NCBI GenBank assembly: GCA_038087015.1
Contig: JASBNA010000001.1
Location: 558,001 to 622,000 of the forward strand
Reading direction: 5' to 3'
DNA length: 64,000 nucleotides
From: Cerrena zonata
Taxonomy: Eukaryota; Basidiomycota; Agaricomycetes; Polyporales; Cerrenaceae
The notes under the pieces were generated by a model. That model was given only the letters and a program-made list of their open reading frames with translations. It had not been told where the DNA came from and did not search any database. The position numbers were made by a program, and so were the translations under genes. This document shows positions 45,216 to 57,040 of this stretch, piece after piece. How positions within the stretch are numbered: the stretch's first letter is position 1; every line of letters starts with the position of its first letter.

Positions 45216-47889
45216 TCAGCCCCCGCGGTGACGAGCCAAGGTTGTCGCGGGAACCCATTTGATTTGTAAGACACCCAAACCTTCCTTAATCTGGTGTCCA
45301 CGGAGGATCTTCAACGGAACAATCAATGGGTCTGTCATGAGATCGTTGTAAACCCTCGCATGGAACACTTGAATCGATCCATCATCCGATGAGGAAGCAA
45401 ACAGAGGATAGGTGGGATGGAAGTGGAGAGACCGAATCGCACGGCTATGGTAGCTGCAGCCGAGGAGTAGATTAATGAGACTTCAAATCGAGATAGAAAG
45501 GCAAATGAGGAATGAGACATACCGAAGGATCTTGTATGGCTTATCACTTAGTTCCAAGTCGAACCAACAGAGTTTTCGATCATAGCCGCCAACAATTAGA
45601 TGGTCGCCTAGAGGGTGGACATCCATACAGGATATCCATCGGATACCAGGTTGGAGTGTCTTCAGAAGCTTCTGCTCAGCCAAGTTGTACACGCGGACAT
45701 ATCGCTGCGTCTAGGGAACCAAGATAAACACCGGTATAGTCAAAGTAGCGTAATAAAGTGACACTTACTGCAACGAAGAAGTTTGGTTTTGTTGGGTGGA
45801 AAAGTACCAGCTGGACAGCGCCTTTGATCTTCTTGAATGGTGCCTTGTGAATGTCCTGCGCGAAATCTGGTGTATCCAAACGCCACCTTGACCTTCGCCA
45901 GTAGGCTAGAACACAATCGTTTCAATATGTGCGATCAACGTAGTGATATCAAGTAGTTCGAACTTACAAACTGTCGCCAAATAGTCTCCTTTACGGTGCC
46001 ATGCAATTTGTTTTGGTAACCCAGATGATGGTGCCAGTGTGATAGAAAGGATAGGCTTATCCGAGTTTCGACGATGCTGCAGGTACAGGAATTCCATTTG
46101 ACTGGAGAAGGAGCTGGTGGTGCAGGAGGAAGAGTGGCGGGTGAAAGCACTGTCTGAGTTGCAGCAAGGACAGGTATAGGCAAGTTCGGTGGGATAATGA
46201 AGTGGAGTTGCTCCTCACTTGAAGGACAAGTTAGCTTTCGCGCAAAATCTACAGCTAAATGAAGATTCTTACGTTGCAACGACGAAGAAGACAACATCTG
46301 TTCTCGGGCACCATTCAATAGCACCAATCTTACCATCGAACTTCCACGTCTTGACCTCCTTACCAACGAGAACTTCCCAAAGGCTAACATTACCCTTCTC
46401 ATCACCACTAACAACCCAAGCACCATCGGGACTGACACTAACGCTCCTGACTCGCGTCTGTGCATGTTGTACCGCAAGCGACTTGTACACAGGGAACGGT
46501 CGTAGACTGCTGGGACTCGGGAGTTTCGGTATCAGACTTTCAGGGTTGAATCTGCAGCTTCGTTCTCTGAACTCGAGGCGCCAAGTAGAGATCTAGTTGT
46601 CTGCCGAACCGTTCTTGGATGAATTGGTTGTAAGCAGGGACAAGACGAAGAGCAGAATATTTTTGAGGAAGGAAGTTTCGTTCACGATCTTCCTTTTCGG
46701 TTTCTTCCCAGTCCTTGCGTTCCTGGTCTGTTGGAAGATACTCCTCGGGCGGGTTATAGGATTCGGCGTTTGTGGGAAGACGGGGTTTAGGAGCAGGGAG
46801 GGGAGCAGGGTGGTTTGAGGGTTCCTCGTTCCAGATAGCATAGAACTGAGGTTTGGCTGAGGCAGTTTTTGGTTTGTTGGGGAGAATCCGACCTTGCCTG
46901 ATAGCTCGGACGATTTTCATCACCTACGGAGTCGTCTCATTTTATTTCTGGGTCCAAACACAAGTCCGAATAGATCACATACCTTTTGTTTTTCCCATTT
47001 ACTGGGTACCCATCTACGTTTAGGTTCGGGCGCAGCAGACAAGGGCATGATTTCCTCCTTGCCTTTACCAGTAAACCATTCGATAGTTGGCTCATAGGGG
47101 TCGTATGCGGCATCCGGGTTCTCATTCTCTTGTAACCGTCGAATGATGTCAAGCTCTTCTGCAGTCAATGGTTTGTCTGATTGAGCTTTCTTGTCGAATG
47201 CGGATGTCCTATGGAGCGAAATTAGAGAGATCATGATATAAAGAGACATATTAGGGCATACCAAGCTTCAGGATCTTCAACAGTTTCTAGGAACTTGTCT
47301 AGCTCATCTCCACGAGCTGGACGAAGTACCTTCTTTCCATCAATACTGTATCCTACATGTGGTAGTTCGTCGTACCAATGCATAGGGACGTTTCCTACAC
47401 GATTAGGTACCTAGAATAGAACATGTAAATTCATATTACACAGAAGAAATAGTGGAAAGAACGTACATCCTCAGTCGAGGAATCAGAGTCGTAGTCCGGT
47501 TCAATTTCAGGATACACTCGTTTAGGCTGACCAGTAATTTCAGAGGTAATGGTCTTCGATTGGGGGAATATGTGCATCTCGTCGTCCGAGATATCGTCAT
47601 CCTCTGACAGTACTTCACTCTCTTCGTCCTCTTCGTCTTCATCCTCGTCTTCTTCATCTTCTTCCGAGTCTCCAGGGTACTCTTCGCCTTCACTATCACT
47701 CCTCGTGTCGATCTCCGGGAACTCATCTACCTCATCACCATCTGACTCTTCGTCCGCCTCGCCTTCGTCTTCACTCTGCATTTCCAAACCGACACTGTTC
47801 GAGAAGACACTAGCAGGTTCGGGTTGGGCAGCTTCTTCTGCGTCCGCTTTGCGCTTTTTGGATACCCCATTGGCCCGAGTATTGGCCAT
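45216..47889 (-). CDS. ERB1: Ribosome biogenesis protein Erb1 (BOP1)
   Basis: Works in the nucleolus in the Nop7-Erb1-Ytm1 (PeBoW) complex for 27S pre-rRNA processing and 60S assembly. N-terminus [20 protein letters not shown] is nuclear-type, followed by a long Glu/Asp/Ser stretch (about residues 35-105). The BOP1NT domain contains [59 protein letters not shown] and YAIWNEE. The C-terminal WD40 propeller shows [58 protein letters not shown] and [14 protein letters not shown]. It ends [15 protein letters not shown]. About 800 residues, normal for the family, around nine introns. It faces ARP4 across 241 bases. Confidence 0.96.
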
Positions 47890-48130
47890 AATTAAGAGAG
47901 GGGTGTGGGTGAGAGGGAAAGAATATACAGATAAGTCTGTGAAGAAGTACTTGATTCCCTTTACACTCTCACTTTGAATCCATTTCGACTTTTTGGCGCT
48001 TCGTAGAAATTGTTATGATCGGGCACAGCCACCGAGGTCGCGTTCCATTTCGAGTTCAGAGCTGTTCATTCAACTTCCACTACTAGTTTACCCCTAGTGA
48101 CCTACTCTTCTCTTGCCCCCATAATTCCAA
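47890..48130. promoter_or_regulatory. Divergent promoter between ERB1 and ARP4
   Basis: 241 bases between outward-facing ATGs. The right end is C/T-rich directly before the ARP4 ATG. No TATA box seen. Confidence 0.5.
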
Positions 48131-50051
48131 ATGGTCAACTACGGTGGAGGTCAGTTATTGCTTTCTGAATGTATTGTTTGTGTATTAAACATCACTATTA
48201 GACGAAGTCTCTGCTTTGGTACTCGATATTGGTACCTCCACTACACGTGCCGGATATGCAGGGGACGACACGCCCAAAGCTATTATACCTACTTGCTACG
48301 GATTCAAGAAGGATCCGTCGGCTGAAGAGGATGTATCTATGAGTGAAGCTGGGCAGGAGAATGATGCGAGTCCAAAGAAGGACAAAATCATCACGTATGT
48401 TGGCAATAATGGACCTACGATCTGGCATGACGGAATGGAAATCGCACACCCCGTCAGGGATGGACTGAGTAAGTGCTACTGCCCAATGTATGATTGATGG
48501 TTGTGCTTTAAACTTACAAAATATGTGCTCTGTAGTCGAAGACTTTAGTCCAATTCCTGCACTCATCGGGCACGCATTCCGAGACATTATGCGATGCGAA
48601 CCCAAAGAACACCCCATATTCGTAACAGAACCCGCATGGAACACAGCAGCCAACAGAGAACGAATGGCAGAAATCATGTTTGAAGAATTCGAAGTGCCTG
48701 CATTCTACATCGCAAATACCGGTGTACTTAACGCGTAAGACAAGGTCTCCCATTTTGTGTAGAGTATTCCCAGTTACCCTCTGACGCGCGTGCTTTGGGT
48801 GATAATAGTTTTGCGGCAGGTAAAGGATCTGCACTTGTCATCGATATCGGTCACGACACCGCGAGTGTTACTCCTGTCATTGACGGATTCGTATTGCGAA
48901 AAGGTACGTGTCCTGTTTGGTTTGTGCATGCAGAGTTTGGAATTGACGTGACTTTGGACCATAGGTTTGGTGCATTCTGCACTACCTCAACTTGTACGCG
49001 CTCATGCGCACCATCATCTTACTTCCCAAAATTCTGCTCGACCGGGGATCCAATTGCTTCCACACCAACTCATCGCCAGCAAGATGGTAAGCTGCTATTG
49101 CCGACGACCGTGATAGTTCATTGTCCGAAACTCAAATTTGTACACTCATTTAGCCAGTTGAACCCGCTGTCCCCCCAAACTTCACCTTACGATCAGATCG
49201 GGAGTCAGGGACCACAGAGACGTTCAGGAAGTGGTACGAAGACAGGGAAGTCGAAGAATGGATTCAAGGAGTGGCCGGTGTCCTGGACCAGGGGTGGAAT
49301 GAACAGTCAGTTTTCTTCCCTTCAGGGTCGACTGCTATAAGTATACTTACCATGTCAATTTTCGTAGATTCGCAGCGCAGCGAGGTGCAAGGCACTACGA
49401 GTTCCCGACGGGCTATAATTATTACTTCGGAGCGGAACGTTACCTTGTTGGAGAGCAATATTTCAGTCACTCACCCCAACTAGTTGTATGTGCCCTGACG
49501 GTCCTGTATTCCAAACCTTCAAATTTACCAACCCTCTTTTCTTCTCGCAGGCTTCGAACCCTAATCTCCCGAAAACGATCCCAAACTTGATCACTCAATC
49601 ACTAAGCGCATGCGACCCTGACCTTCGACAAGTCCTGATGGGTAATGTCGTCCTCACAGGTGGCGGTAGTCTATTTGCTGGCTTGTCCGAGAGACTTTCC
49701 AACGAACTCGCTCGAAACTTCGCTCACGTGTGTATTCCATCACCCACATCATCACCCTCATCTTTCCTTTCCATGATCCATCTTGACACTTGTGCTAATC
49801 ATCCGCGCTCGCTTTTTAGGTCAAGATTCATGCTCCTGGTAATCCCACCGAACGTCGATACGGTGGCTGGCTCGGCGGGAGTATCCTCGCTAGTCTGGGT
49901 ACATTCCACCAGCTATGGATCAGTAGAGAGGAGTGGCAGGTATGCATTAATCATCTTGAGCGCCGTAACATCTTACTGATGATTGCACCTTTGCCATCTT
50001 GCGGTCACATAGGAACATGGGAAGAAGATCGTTGCACAGCGTTGCAAATGA
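48131..50051 (+). CDS. ARP4: Actin-related protein 4 (Arp4/BAF53)
   Basis: Nuclear actin-related subunit of NuA4, INO80 and SWR1-type chromatin complexes. The short first exon MVNYGG is joined (G|AC) to [20 protein letters not shown], the phosphate-1 loop. Then IIPTCYG, an acidic insertion, [60 protein letters not shown], and [20 protein letters not shown] (phosphate-2 loop). The C-terminal half has [20 protein letters not shown] and [20 protein letters not shown]. The last exon gives [12 protein letters not shown] and the stop at 50049-50051. About nine introns and 460-480 residues. The N-terminus and insertion identify Arp4 rather than actin. Confidence 0.95.
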
Positions 50052-50950
50052 TGGCTACGGTCATCATCTTGGTCTCTCTTTTTTGATTGTGTTTTACCTG
50101 TACTGCACCCTGTCTGTTTTGCAAGATACTTACGTTTGTGTGTATCACTACCATCAAGCTTTGAAAAGTCAGACTCTCGATTGAGCACGAACAATTAGTC
50201 TTCAACATGCAACGTTAGGATTGGTATACTATCAAAGGGATTACACAAAGAGGATAACAGCGCAACATAGACCTATTCTGACCCATTTTGTACTACCTAA
50301 ATGCGAGAAGAAACCACTGATCAAATTCGACACCCCAAAAGAATACGGCAGAAAGTGTTTAAACTTGAGGACAAATGATGAAAAAGGTGTCATTCGTCCC
50401 CGACACTTTCTGTCAAGAGGTGTGTGCACAAAGATATCAGAATATAGCAACTTCGACCTGGGGAAGCGCAGCTTCCCTGCGCTGTCCCTAACAATCAACA
50501 ACCAACTTCCAATGAAAATACACGCAAATCCCTCCGTCGCGATGATGAAGGGTTTAGAAGGGAAAGAATAGAAACAGAAAAAGAATTACAACACGCAAAA
50601 ATCGCTGCTCGTCCGTCGTCTTTGTCCGTGGACCGGAACCTCCGTATCCGAGTGGTGGATGTTGAGATGAGAAATGGGAGTTTTCCTGTGTGGAGGAGGT
50701 GAAAAGGAGGGAGAGAAGAGTGTAAGCGGCGACTCAGTTTGGCACCTTGTGCGCTACTTCACAATAAACAAATAGGGGTAAAGCCATATAGGAAACAGGC
50801 AGAAAGCAACTCAAAGAAAGTGGTGTTCTCAACGGAGAACAGCGAGACCAGATGAATAGTGGAAACTAGTAACGTATAATACAATCTCATCTTGAAGGGG
50901 CAGGAGGTGAGAGATGGATTAAAATGGGAGTGCATTCATGGGTTTTTGAT
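50052..50950. other. Convergent 3' region
   Basis: About 900 bases between the ARP4 and Q-rich gene stops. A 116-codon plus-strand frame at 50221-50571 has no motif, and nothing supports a promoter. Probably long 3' untranslated sequence. Confidence 0.45.
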
Positions 50951-52355
50951 TTAGAATGCCTCGACCACTTCACGTCTCTCGCGAGCATCGAGGAGTGCGC
51001 CAATTGCCTTGCGACGGCTTCGGCTGGCGAAGTTCTTGGGCATAAGCTCTTCGTTGTGGGAAGGAGGTCCATATGGTTGACGCAATGGCATGCTCGCCAT
51101 GCGCTGCAAGGCAGCAGGAGGGGCAACAACGGTAACGGTAGGAACAGGGCGACCAATACCTAGACCTTCGTACAACTTCTTCGAGGCCTCCTCACGAGGG
51201 GAAAGAGGTGGTACATCGACAGAGGAAGCTGTACGGGGAGTACTCGGGGAAGAGTTGGATCGGGAGGATGACGAGGAACTGTCATCACCATCAGTGGCCT
51301 CGTTAGTTGCAATGGCGACGGAGGTCAAAGGTTGAGATAGTTCTGCGGTGAAACGCAACGGCTGAGGACGAGTCTTGACGGGGCTGATTACTGCAGATGG
51401 GGCAATGTCAGACGGAGGAGGAGTGATCTTGACCACTGGTGCCGAAGCAGTACGATTACCGCTGAGCACCGAGTTGTTGTTGCCTCCGCGCCTCCATGAT
51501 ACCGCGGCATCAGACTTTGACTGTGATACTGTAGCGCCGGGTGCACCGCCAAGGGAGGTTCCACCAGAAATGACGGTAGTGTAGCTCGGAGTCTGAGGAG
51601 GATTCAATTCATCGAAACCACCTGAGGGAACACGACTACCAAATCGACCGCCAAGGGAAGCAGTCATTGGGACTTGGTCCTCACCAACAACGCCAAGTCG
51701 GGACATCTCGGCTTGTTGTGCACGCCTGATAGTTGCAGCACGGAGGTCGAACGAGGTGCTGGTGGGGCCAGCGGAGGCAGGAGGCATAGCGCCCCGACGA
51801 GCCGCCTGGGGTTGAGACACCTGTCGTTGGCGCTGAGCCTGAGCGAGCAATTCAGCCTGGTACTGCTGTTGTTGCTGTTGCATCTGAATAGCCTGTAGAT
51901 AAGAAGTGAGTTTGGTTACCGAGATAACAAGAATGATTGAATTGTACCTGAAGTCGCGCGATCTCAGCTTGCATCATCTGCAACTGGAGGGCCTGGAGCT
52001 GGGACTGGTTCGCAGCCATGAAGGGGGACATGGGAACCTGGTTGTTCATGCCCAAGTTTTGCTGTTGAGCAAAACGGTTGGCGGAGCCGTCGACAGCAGC
52101 GGTCATGGGCTGTTGAAGGCGGTTCGCGTACTGATTAATGTACATACTCTGAGAAACCATATCTGCCAACTCATCCTCTTCTTCGTACACGGGATCGGTG
52201 TAACCATTGGAAACATGGCGAGAGATGTTGAACGATCCACCGGGCGCAGCAGTGTGAGGGACGTTTGCCATGGGATTAGAGGCAGAACGGACACCGCCGG
52301 TACGGAGGTTAGCGAGAAGGGATGCGCGGGGGTTAGGAGCAGCTGTGGTGGCCAT
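50951..52355 (-). CDS. Q-rich conserved basidiomycete-type protein, unknown function
   Basis: Two exons joined at 51895-51950. Start ATG at 52355 (MATTAAPNPRASLLANLRTG); there is no in-frame ATG further upstream in the open frame. The first part is low in hydrophobic residues with VYEEEDELADMVSQSMYINQ. A glutamine-rich coiled-coil-like segment follows (LQALQLQMMQAEIARLQ, then MQQQQQQYQAELLAQAQ). The middle is Ser/Pro-rich and disordered. The C-terminus is ordered and charged: MPLRQPYGPPSHNEELMPKN, then SRSRRKAIGALLDARERREV. I recall similar C-termini in uncharacterised agaricomycete proteins but know no function. About 450 residues. The long CT-rich leader suggests a regulated or strongly transcribed gene. 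Confidence 0.75.
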
Positions 52356-53078
52356 TGCGGTACGAGTTGTTGTGGTATACGAGGGTGTCAACGGACTAGA
52401 ATACGAGGAGCTTTGAGAATATGAAGAAGTTATACAGCTAGAGGAGGGAGTGGCGGAAACTGGGTTAGCTATCGCGGTGGCCAGATGAGGATAGTGAAGC
52501 AGGACGTACGGGAAGTGCTGGGTGAAGCTAGCAGAGGAGCGATATGGTGGTGCGTCTTATTTTCTCTTTGGTAGCTGACTGAATTGCCTTGTGGCAGGTG
52601 GAAGATGCTTGTGAGCAGGAAGGGTGGGGGGAAGAGGGCCGGTGGGCGATGGATTAGAGGACAGGCAGAAGAAGTAAAAAGTTGGATTTTGAGGCCAAAG
52701 GGAGCTGAATAAGATGGGAGAGAGTTATATATCCTAAAGAGAAGAAGACAGAGAGAGACAAAGAGACAGGAAATCGAGAGAAAGGCCACCAAGGAAGAGG
52801 TCAGGAAGAGAGACGGACGACAAAGATCAAAACAGTGCTCCCCTCCCTTTGCCCCCCGCATAGCCCCTAGCCTCAGTCCATCTCCTCCCACGCTCCATAC
52901 TTGGCCCATAACAAAACATTCACATAGACTCTATCATAGACTCTATCATAGACTTTGCTCTAGTCTATACATCTTATTCTATTATCCTACACGCCCCCGC
53001 ACAACAAAAAGCCCCCTCATCTTGTGACCCTCTCCTCATCATGGCGTCTTCCCTCGGCGCATTGCTCACAGATCTCGC
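52356..53078. other. Upstream region of the Q-rich gene
   Basis: Strongly purine-rich on the plus strand at about 52735-52830 (pyrimidine-rich on the coding strand), typical of a fungal promoter/leader. It also holds the 12-base tandem repeat at 52923-52953 and the 3' flank of TRS20. The frame at 52469-52909 follows the CT-rich bias and is not called. Confidence 0.5.
52923..52953. repeat. Tandem repeat, 12-base unit, 2.6 copies
   Basis: CATAGACTCTAT is repeated twice exactly and followed by CATAGAC. A nearby TAGTCTATA is partly inverted to it. It lies between the promoter of the Q-rich gene and the end of TRS20. Confidence 0.85.
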
Positions 53079-53807
53079 TCACAGATACTTTTTCGCGCTC
53101 GCCCGAACCCGTGCATCAAACACCGCACTCCGTATTGGCGTATGTGCAGTGTGGAACGGATTGAGCATTGTCTACCCATTGTCCACATTAGCCCCTTCCA
53201 GATGGCCAATCACATTCACCACACATACCTTGACGTAGACCTCCCAGACATCGACAAAGAATGATCTGATCCCATCGTCGTTCCGGGTCTCATGTAGCAA
53301 TACAAACTTCATATCTGCATCGGAGAGACGTCATTCCGAGTCATTAGCTATAAGCGAGATAATGAAAATGGTCAATACGTACTGCCGGGTGTAATGAATG
53401 CCGACACCGTCCATTCGTTGAATTTGTCTACAGACTTGAGATACCTAATACATCCACAACCTGTCAAACACCAGTAACCACTCTACTCGGGAGATGTACA
53501 CACACATGGCGTTCTCCTTCCTCATAACCTCTTCAATCACATCCAAACTAGCATTGGCGATCATCTGTATCACATGTCGATCCTTGCCTCCACCCATCCG
53601 GGCAGCGCTTCCCTGAACATGGTACGACTGGGCTGCACTTGAGGCACCAGATAATGCGGTTAGAGTTCCGGCAAACGCAGAAGTCGACCAACTGGGCAAA
53701 TTGGAAGCCAGTGGCGATGTGGTCGTTGGTACCGGTTTCGACGAGTAGTGTGTCAATTCATAGAGCGGAGTGTCTGAGGGTGAAAGGAGAAACAGATGGT
53801 GGGACAT
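53079..53807 (-). CDS. TRS20: TRAPP complex subunit Trs20 (sedlin, TRAPPC2)
   Basis: Longin-fold subunit of the TRAPP tethering complexes in ER-Golgi traffic and autophagy. Start MSHHLFLLSPSDTPLYELTH. Exon 1 contains an Ala/Ser/Thr-rich insertion, then RHVIQMIANASLDVIEEVMR. Exon 2 joins MYLKSVDKFNEWTVSAFITP to GNMKFVLLHETRNDDGIRSF and FVDVWEVYVK, close to human sedlin. A last intron, GTATGT...GGGTAG, leads to TMLNPFHTAHTPIRSAVFDA and RVRASAKKYL with the stop at 53079-53081. A plus-strand frame over the last exon (from 53041) is antisense and false. About 180 residues, slightly longer than human because of the insertion. Confidence 0.94.
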
Positions 53808-53941
53808 GGTCTACTTGCATTCTCCACAGACATGCCCAAGCCGAGTCTGCGACGCGTTGCTACAAACACGTGTAAATACCGCGTTCAGTCTCGATCACTG
53901 CCGCCACGGGCCTACTGTAAATACTACTACTACTATTGAAT
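53808..53941. promoter_or_regulatory. Divergent promoter between TRS20 and PCP1
   Basis: Only 134 bases separate the two ATGs, the shortest divergent gap here. It includes a short TAC-repeat (ACTACTACTACTA) next to the PCP1 start. Confidence 0.55.
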
Positions 53942-55161
53942 ATGATCACTCCATTTCTTCTTCGTCGGTCTTGCACAACACCCTTCTTCAACTCTACCCG
54001 TCCCCATGTAAGCACAAACATACTAGGACAACTTCTGAAACACAGTCCTGTCCGATCAACATTACAATCACCCCTCCGACTCCGACAAGCGTCCACGCTT
54101 GAACTCGAAGCACCTTCAATATTGAAGTTCGTTCCTAACAATGTCTGGAGAGCAAGGGTGCCTCAATATGGTCGTGCACGAGATCCTTTCCGTGGACCAC
54201 CGCCTCCAAATGGGTTCTGGCAACGTCTCAAACAGCAAATAGACAATATAGACCCTCAGATCATCCTATACGGAATCCTTGCACTCAATGGCGGTGTATT
54301 CGCCGCCTGGTATGTTGCAGTCGCGAACTGCTGTATGTGCATGTATCTTCACTTGTCAGGCTGTATAGAGATTTGACTGATATCTTGCTAGAGGATGGGT
54401 GAACCGAAACTGTACATTTGGCTTCGTGAGAACTTCCTTTCGAGTTGGCGTAACATTAAGCAAGGGTCGCTAGTGAGCATAATCTTGAGCACTTTGACTT
54501 AAAGTTATCTGTTATTCGTGCTGAAACAAACCATGTCTCACAGCTGGACAGGTGCTGACCTGTACAATCTCTCACCAAGAACTGACACACATGCTATTCA
54601 ATTGCCTTACCTATTACTGGATGGCTCCCCCCGTACTTGCTCTTCTCGGAAATGCAAGGTTCTTAGGGCTCTATTTCGGTAGTAAGTGCTAGACCAGCTA
54701 TCACAAACCTCGCTACATATCGTAACATATTCGCAGGCGGTATATTATCCAGTACGGCTAGCTTATTCTGGAACGCTGAGCGCGATCCTACCCAACACTC
54801 ACACGGAGCAAGCGGTGAGTCTATGCTCTTCTTCCAATTAGGTTCGAGTTTACAAATACGATATTCTCAATCTAGGGGCAATCTACTCTATCGTAGCACT
54901 CTTCGCGTGTCTCCAACCGACAACATCATTCCTGTTATTTGGCATCGTGCCTGTACCCGCGTGGGCATTCGTCGCTGGCATTCTAGCTTGGGACGGATAT
55001 AATGCCATGTCGCCAAACAAGGTTCGTGTTGTATTTGGTGTGATGGAATTCGGCTCACTTCTGGATTTTTATAGAAAGGAAACACTGATAATGCAGGTCA
55101 CGTTGGTGGAATTCTCGCTGGGATAGCTTATTACTGTCGTCTTCGGTTCCTACGGTTCTGA
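53942..55161 (+). CDS. PCP1: Mitochondrial rhomboid protease Pcp1 (PARL type)
   Basis: Inner-membrane serine protease that cleaves substrates such as Mgm1 and Ccp1 in yeast. ATG 53942: MITPFLLRRSCTTPFFNSTR, an Arg-rich targeting sequence. Then IDPQIILYGILALNGGVFAA, the extra N-terminal helix of mitochondrial rhomboids, joined to RMGEPKLYIWLRENFLSSW. Core: HQELTHMLFNCLTYYWM (His/Asn of the oxyanion region), LALLGNARFLGLYFG, HSHGASGAIYSIVALFACLQ with the catalytic Ser in GASG, FGIVPVPAWAFVAGILAWDG and GHVGGILAGIAYYCRLRFLR with the catalytic His. Stop 55159-55161. About eight introns and 320-330 residues. Its last exons were copied to 57041-57372. Confidence 0.93.
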
Positions 55162-55872
55162 GTGGACTGTATGTAACCAATCTAAACCAATTCATATCCT
55201 TACTAACAAAATGATGTAGATAGTAGTAGGTCTATTGCTAGCCATCCTGCAAATATTGGTGTAAGACAGTAAACCAGTTTAGAAAGTCCGATAATAGCCC
55301 ATGGCCAGAAGTGCCTCGACGAGTTGCTTCTGTATGGGGCACGATTCAACGTCAAGGAGAACTTCGTCACGCTATGCAATTGCTTCATTGCCTGACAGCT
55401 TCGCTCCGAGTCCCCTTTCACATTCCTGCTGATTCTTAAAGGACTTGCCGTACTAAGACTCGTTCCTTCCTAGTCCGGACGTTCGTGCTTTGTCATCTCC
55501 TTGATTTCTCCACTTAATTACTCTTTACTTCGTTTGCTTTCTGTCTTCTGCAGAAGTTCTCAGCCAAGAGTATGGCAGTTCCGCATTTGAGTCTCGTAAA
55601 CTAACGATAGAGGTGCTTGCTTAAGGGCTCGGATGTTTACTCGAGCGGAGTCAGAAAAACCCAAGCACTGCGCCGAATTTTTAACTTTTCATTTTCCGAT
55701 TCAGCGCTTCAAAGCTTCATGGATAGAAACGAGACTATGACTCGAGTAAGGCTTTTTCCTACCGTCGTTTCTCGTCGATATTATGACTCCAAGTCTCATA
55801 TTTAAATTTAATTGCCCAATGTGCGTTCGCTTTCCTCTCATAGGTGTGTCATGTTCAACTTCTGATCAACAC
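55162..55872. other. Spacer between PCP1 and kinase copy 1
   Basis: The first 150 bases are copied at about 57375-57520; the stretch from about 55760 on is copied before kinase copy 2. The middle, about 55312-55750, is unique to this unit. No gene recognised. Confidence 0.55.
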
Positions 55873-56902
55873 ATGAGCAGGTTTGAGCGCACGGCTTATT
55901 ATTTGGTGGCCGCCATCCTGACTGTGTTGGATGGCCTCTTTGGGGTCTATTTCTCGCTTGGTGTATCCCCCAACACTCAGGTATGCTATCACTCAGCTTC
56001 AAATATATTGAATGCAATTGCTAATATAATAATGCCAGCTCCCAGACTCGGATGCATGGTCAGATGAAGAAATAATTCATGCATCCAAGACCGCTCCATA
56101 CTTGGAAAACTCCGATAATAAACTCGTCCAAATTTCAAAAGACACAGTCGTAAAATTCTGCCATCGTTGGGATGCTACTGCTTCTGAAGGATTCGCCATG
56201 GAGCTCGTCCGCAAGCAGACACGAATTCCGGTAGCCCACATGAGGCGTACAATACGTCACTCCCACCGGTCAGGAGAAGGTTCGATTGTTATGGACTTGA
56301 TACCAAACAGCCGACGGCTTCTGGACGCATGGCCATCCCTGTCTTTCTGGCGGAGGCTCAAAGTCATATTGACCATGCGGCTTTATTTGAAGCAGATTCG
56401 TCGCATTCAGCATCCTTCACATAACATACCTGGTCCGATCACCTCGACACCTCGGCGATGTCATGGTCTTCAATTTGGATTTGACCCAAAAGGCCCATTC
56501 CCCACAATCTCCGCACTTGAAACCCATTTCCGCAACGTCCACAGCGCAGCGACATTCCAGGCCTCTCTATGCCATATAGCTTCTCCGAAGTATGGGCCCC
56601 TTGATTCTTCCGCATTCTCATCCTTGGTCTTTACCCATAACGATTTGAACATGCGCAATATACTCTTGGACGAGAACCACGTACTGTGGGTCGTCGACTG
56701 GGGTTTTGCAGGGTTCTATCCGCCGTGGTTTGAGTACCTTGCGATGCTATATGCCTCGCAGAAGGATCAGAATCCGGAGAGTTGGCAGAGAAGTATCAAA
56801 TATATGGCGGAGCCAGCGTTCGGGGTTGAAGAGTGGATGAAAGAGTTAGGTTATGGCTTTTATGACTGGCCTCGACGAGCAAGAGCTGATCCGAAACACT
56901 GA
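55873..56902 (+). CDS. APH-like (aminoglycoside phosphotransferase fold) kinase, copy 1
   Basis: Member of a fungal small-molecule-kinase-like family; substrate unknown. Exon 1 MSRFERTAYYLVAAILTVLD, then GLFGVYFSLG, is hydrophobic enough to be a membrane anchor or signal. An intron (55981-56038) leads to LPDSDAWSDEEIIHASKTAP. The nucleotide-binding lobe has LVQISKDTVVKFCHRWDAT and ELVRKQTRIPVAHMRRTI. Then IVMDLIPNSRRLLDAWPSLS. Catalytic loop FTHNDLNMRNILLDENHVLW contains the APH motif HNDLNxxN, then VVDWGFAGFYPPWFEYLAM with the metal-binding Asp. Ends RRARADPKH. About 320-330 residues. All key residues are present. A close copy lies at 59094-60105. Confidence 0.87.
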
Positions 56903-57040
56903 CCTGATCTATGTAAGTACTGATTGACATAAATCATTTTCTTATACTCTATGAACTAACTCTTGAGACTTTTAGGTGATTCAATTTTGTTACACCCAAC
57001 TGGACAACCTGGTCATCATGCAGCATCCTCCCATCTTATT

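Larger units (their letters stand above)
54851..57040. repeat. Segmental tandem duplication, unit 1
   Basis: From the next-to-last region of PCP1 (inside an intron near 54851) through kinase copy 1 to the sequence CATCTTATT near 57040. Matches unit 2 over the PCP1 3' end, the kinase leader (from about 55760), the whole kinase gene and its 3' flank. The stretch 55312-55750 has no counterpart in unit 2. Borders are by eye. Confidence 0.75.

Noticed and set aside
47549..47977. Serine-repeat frame on the plus strand
   Set aside because: Shadow of the acidic stretch of Erb1 on the other strand.
50221..50571. 116-codon plus-strand frame after ARP4
   Set aside because: No motif or promoter; sits in a convergent 3' region.
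53041..53238. Plus-strand frame starting MASSLGALL
   Set aside because: Antisense to the last TRS20 exon, which is fixed by homology (LNPFHTAHTPIRSAVFDA).
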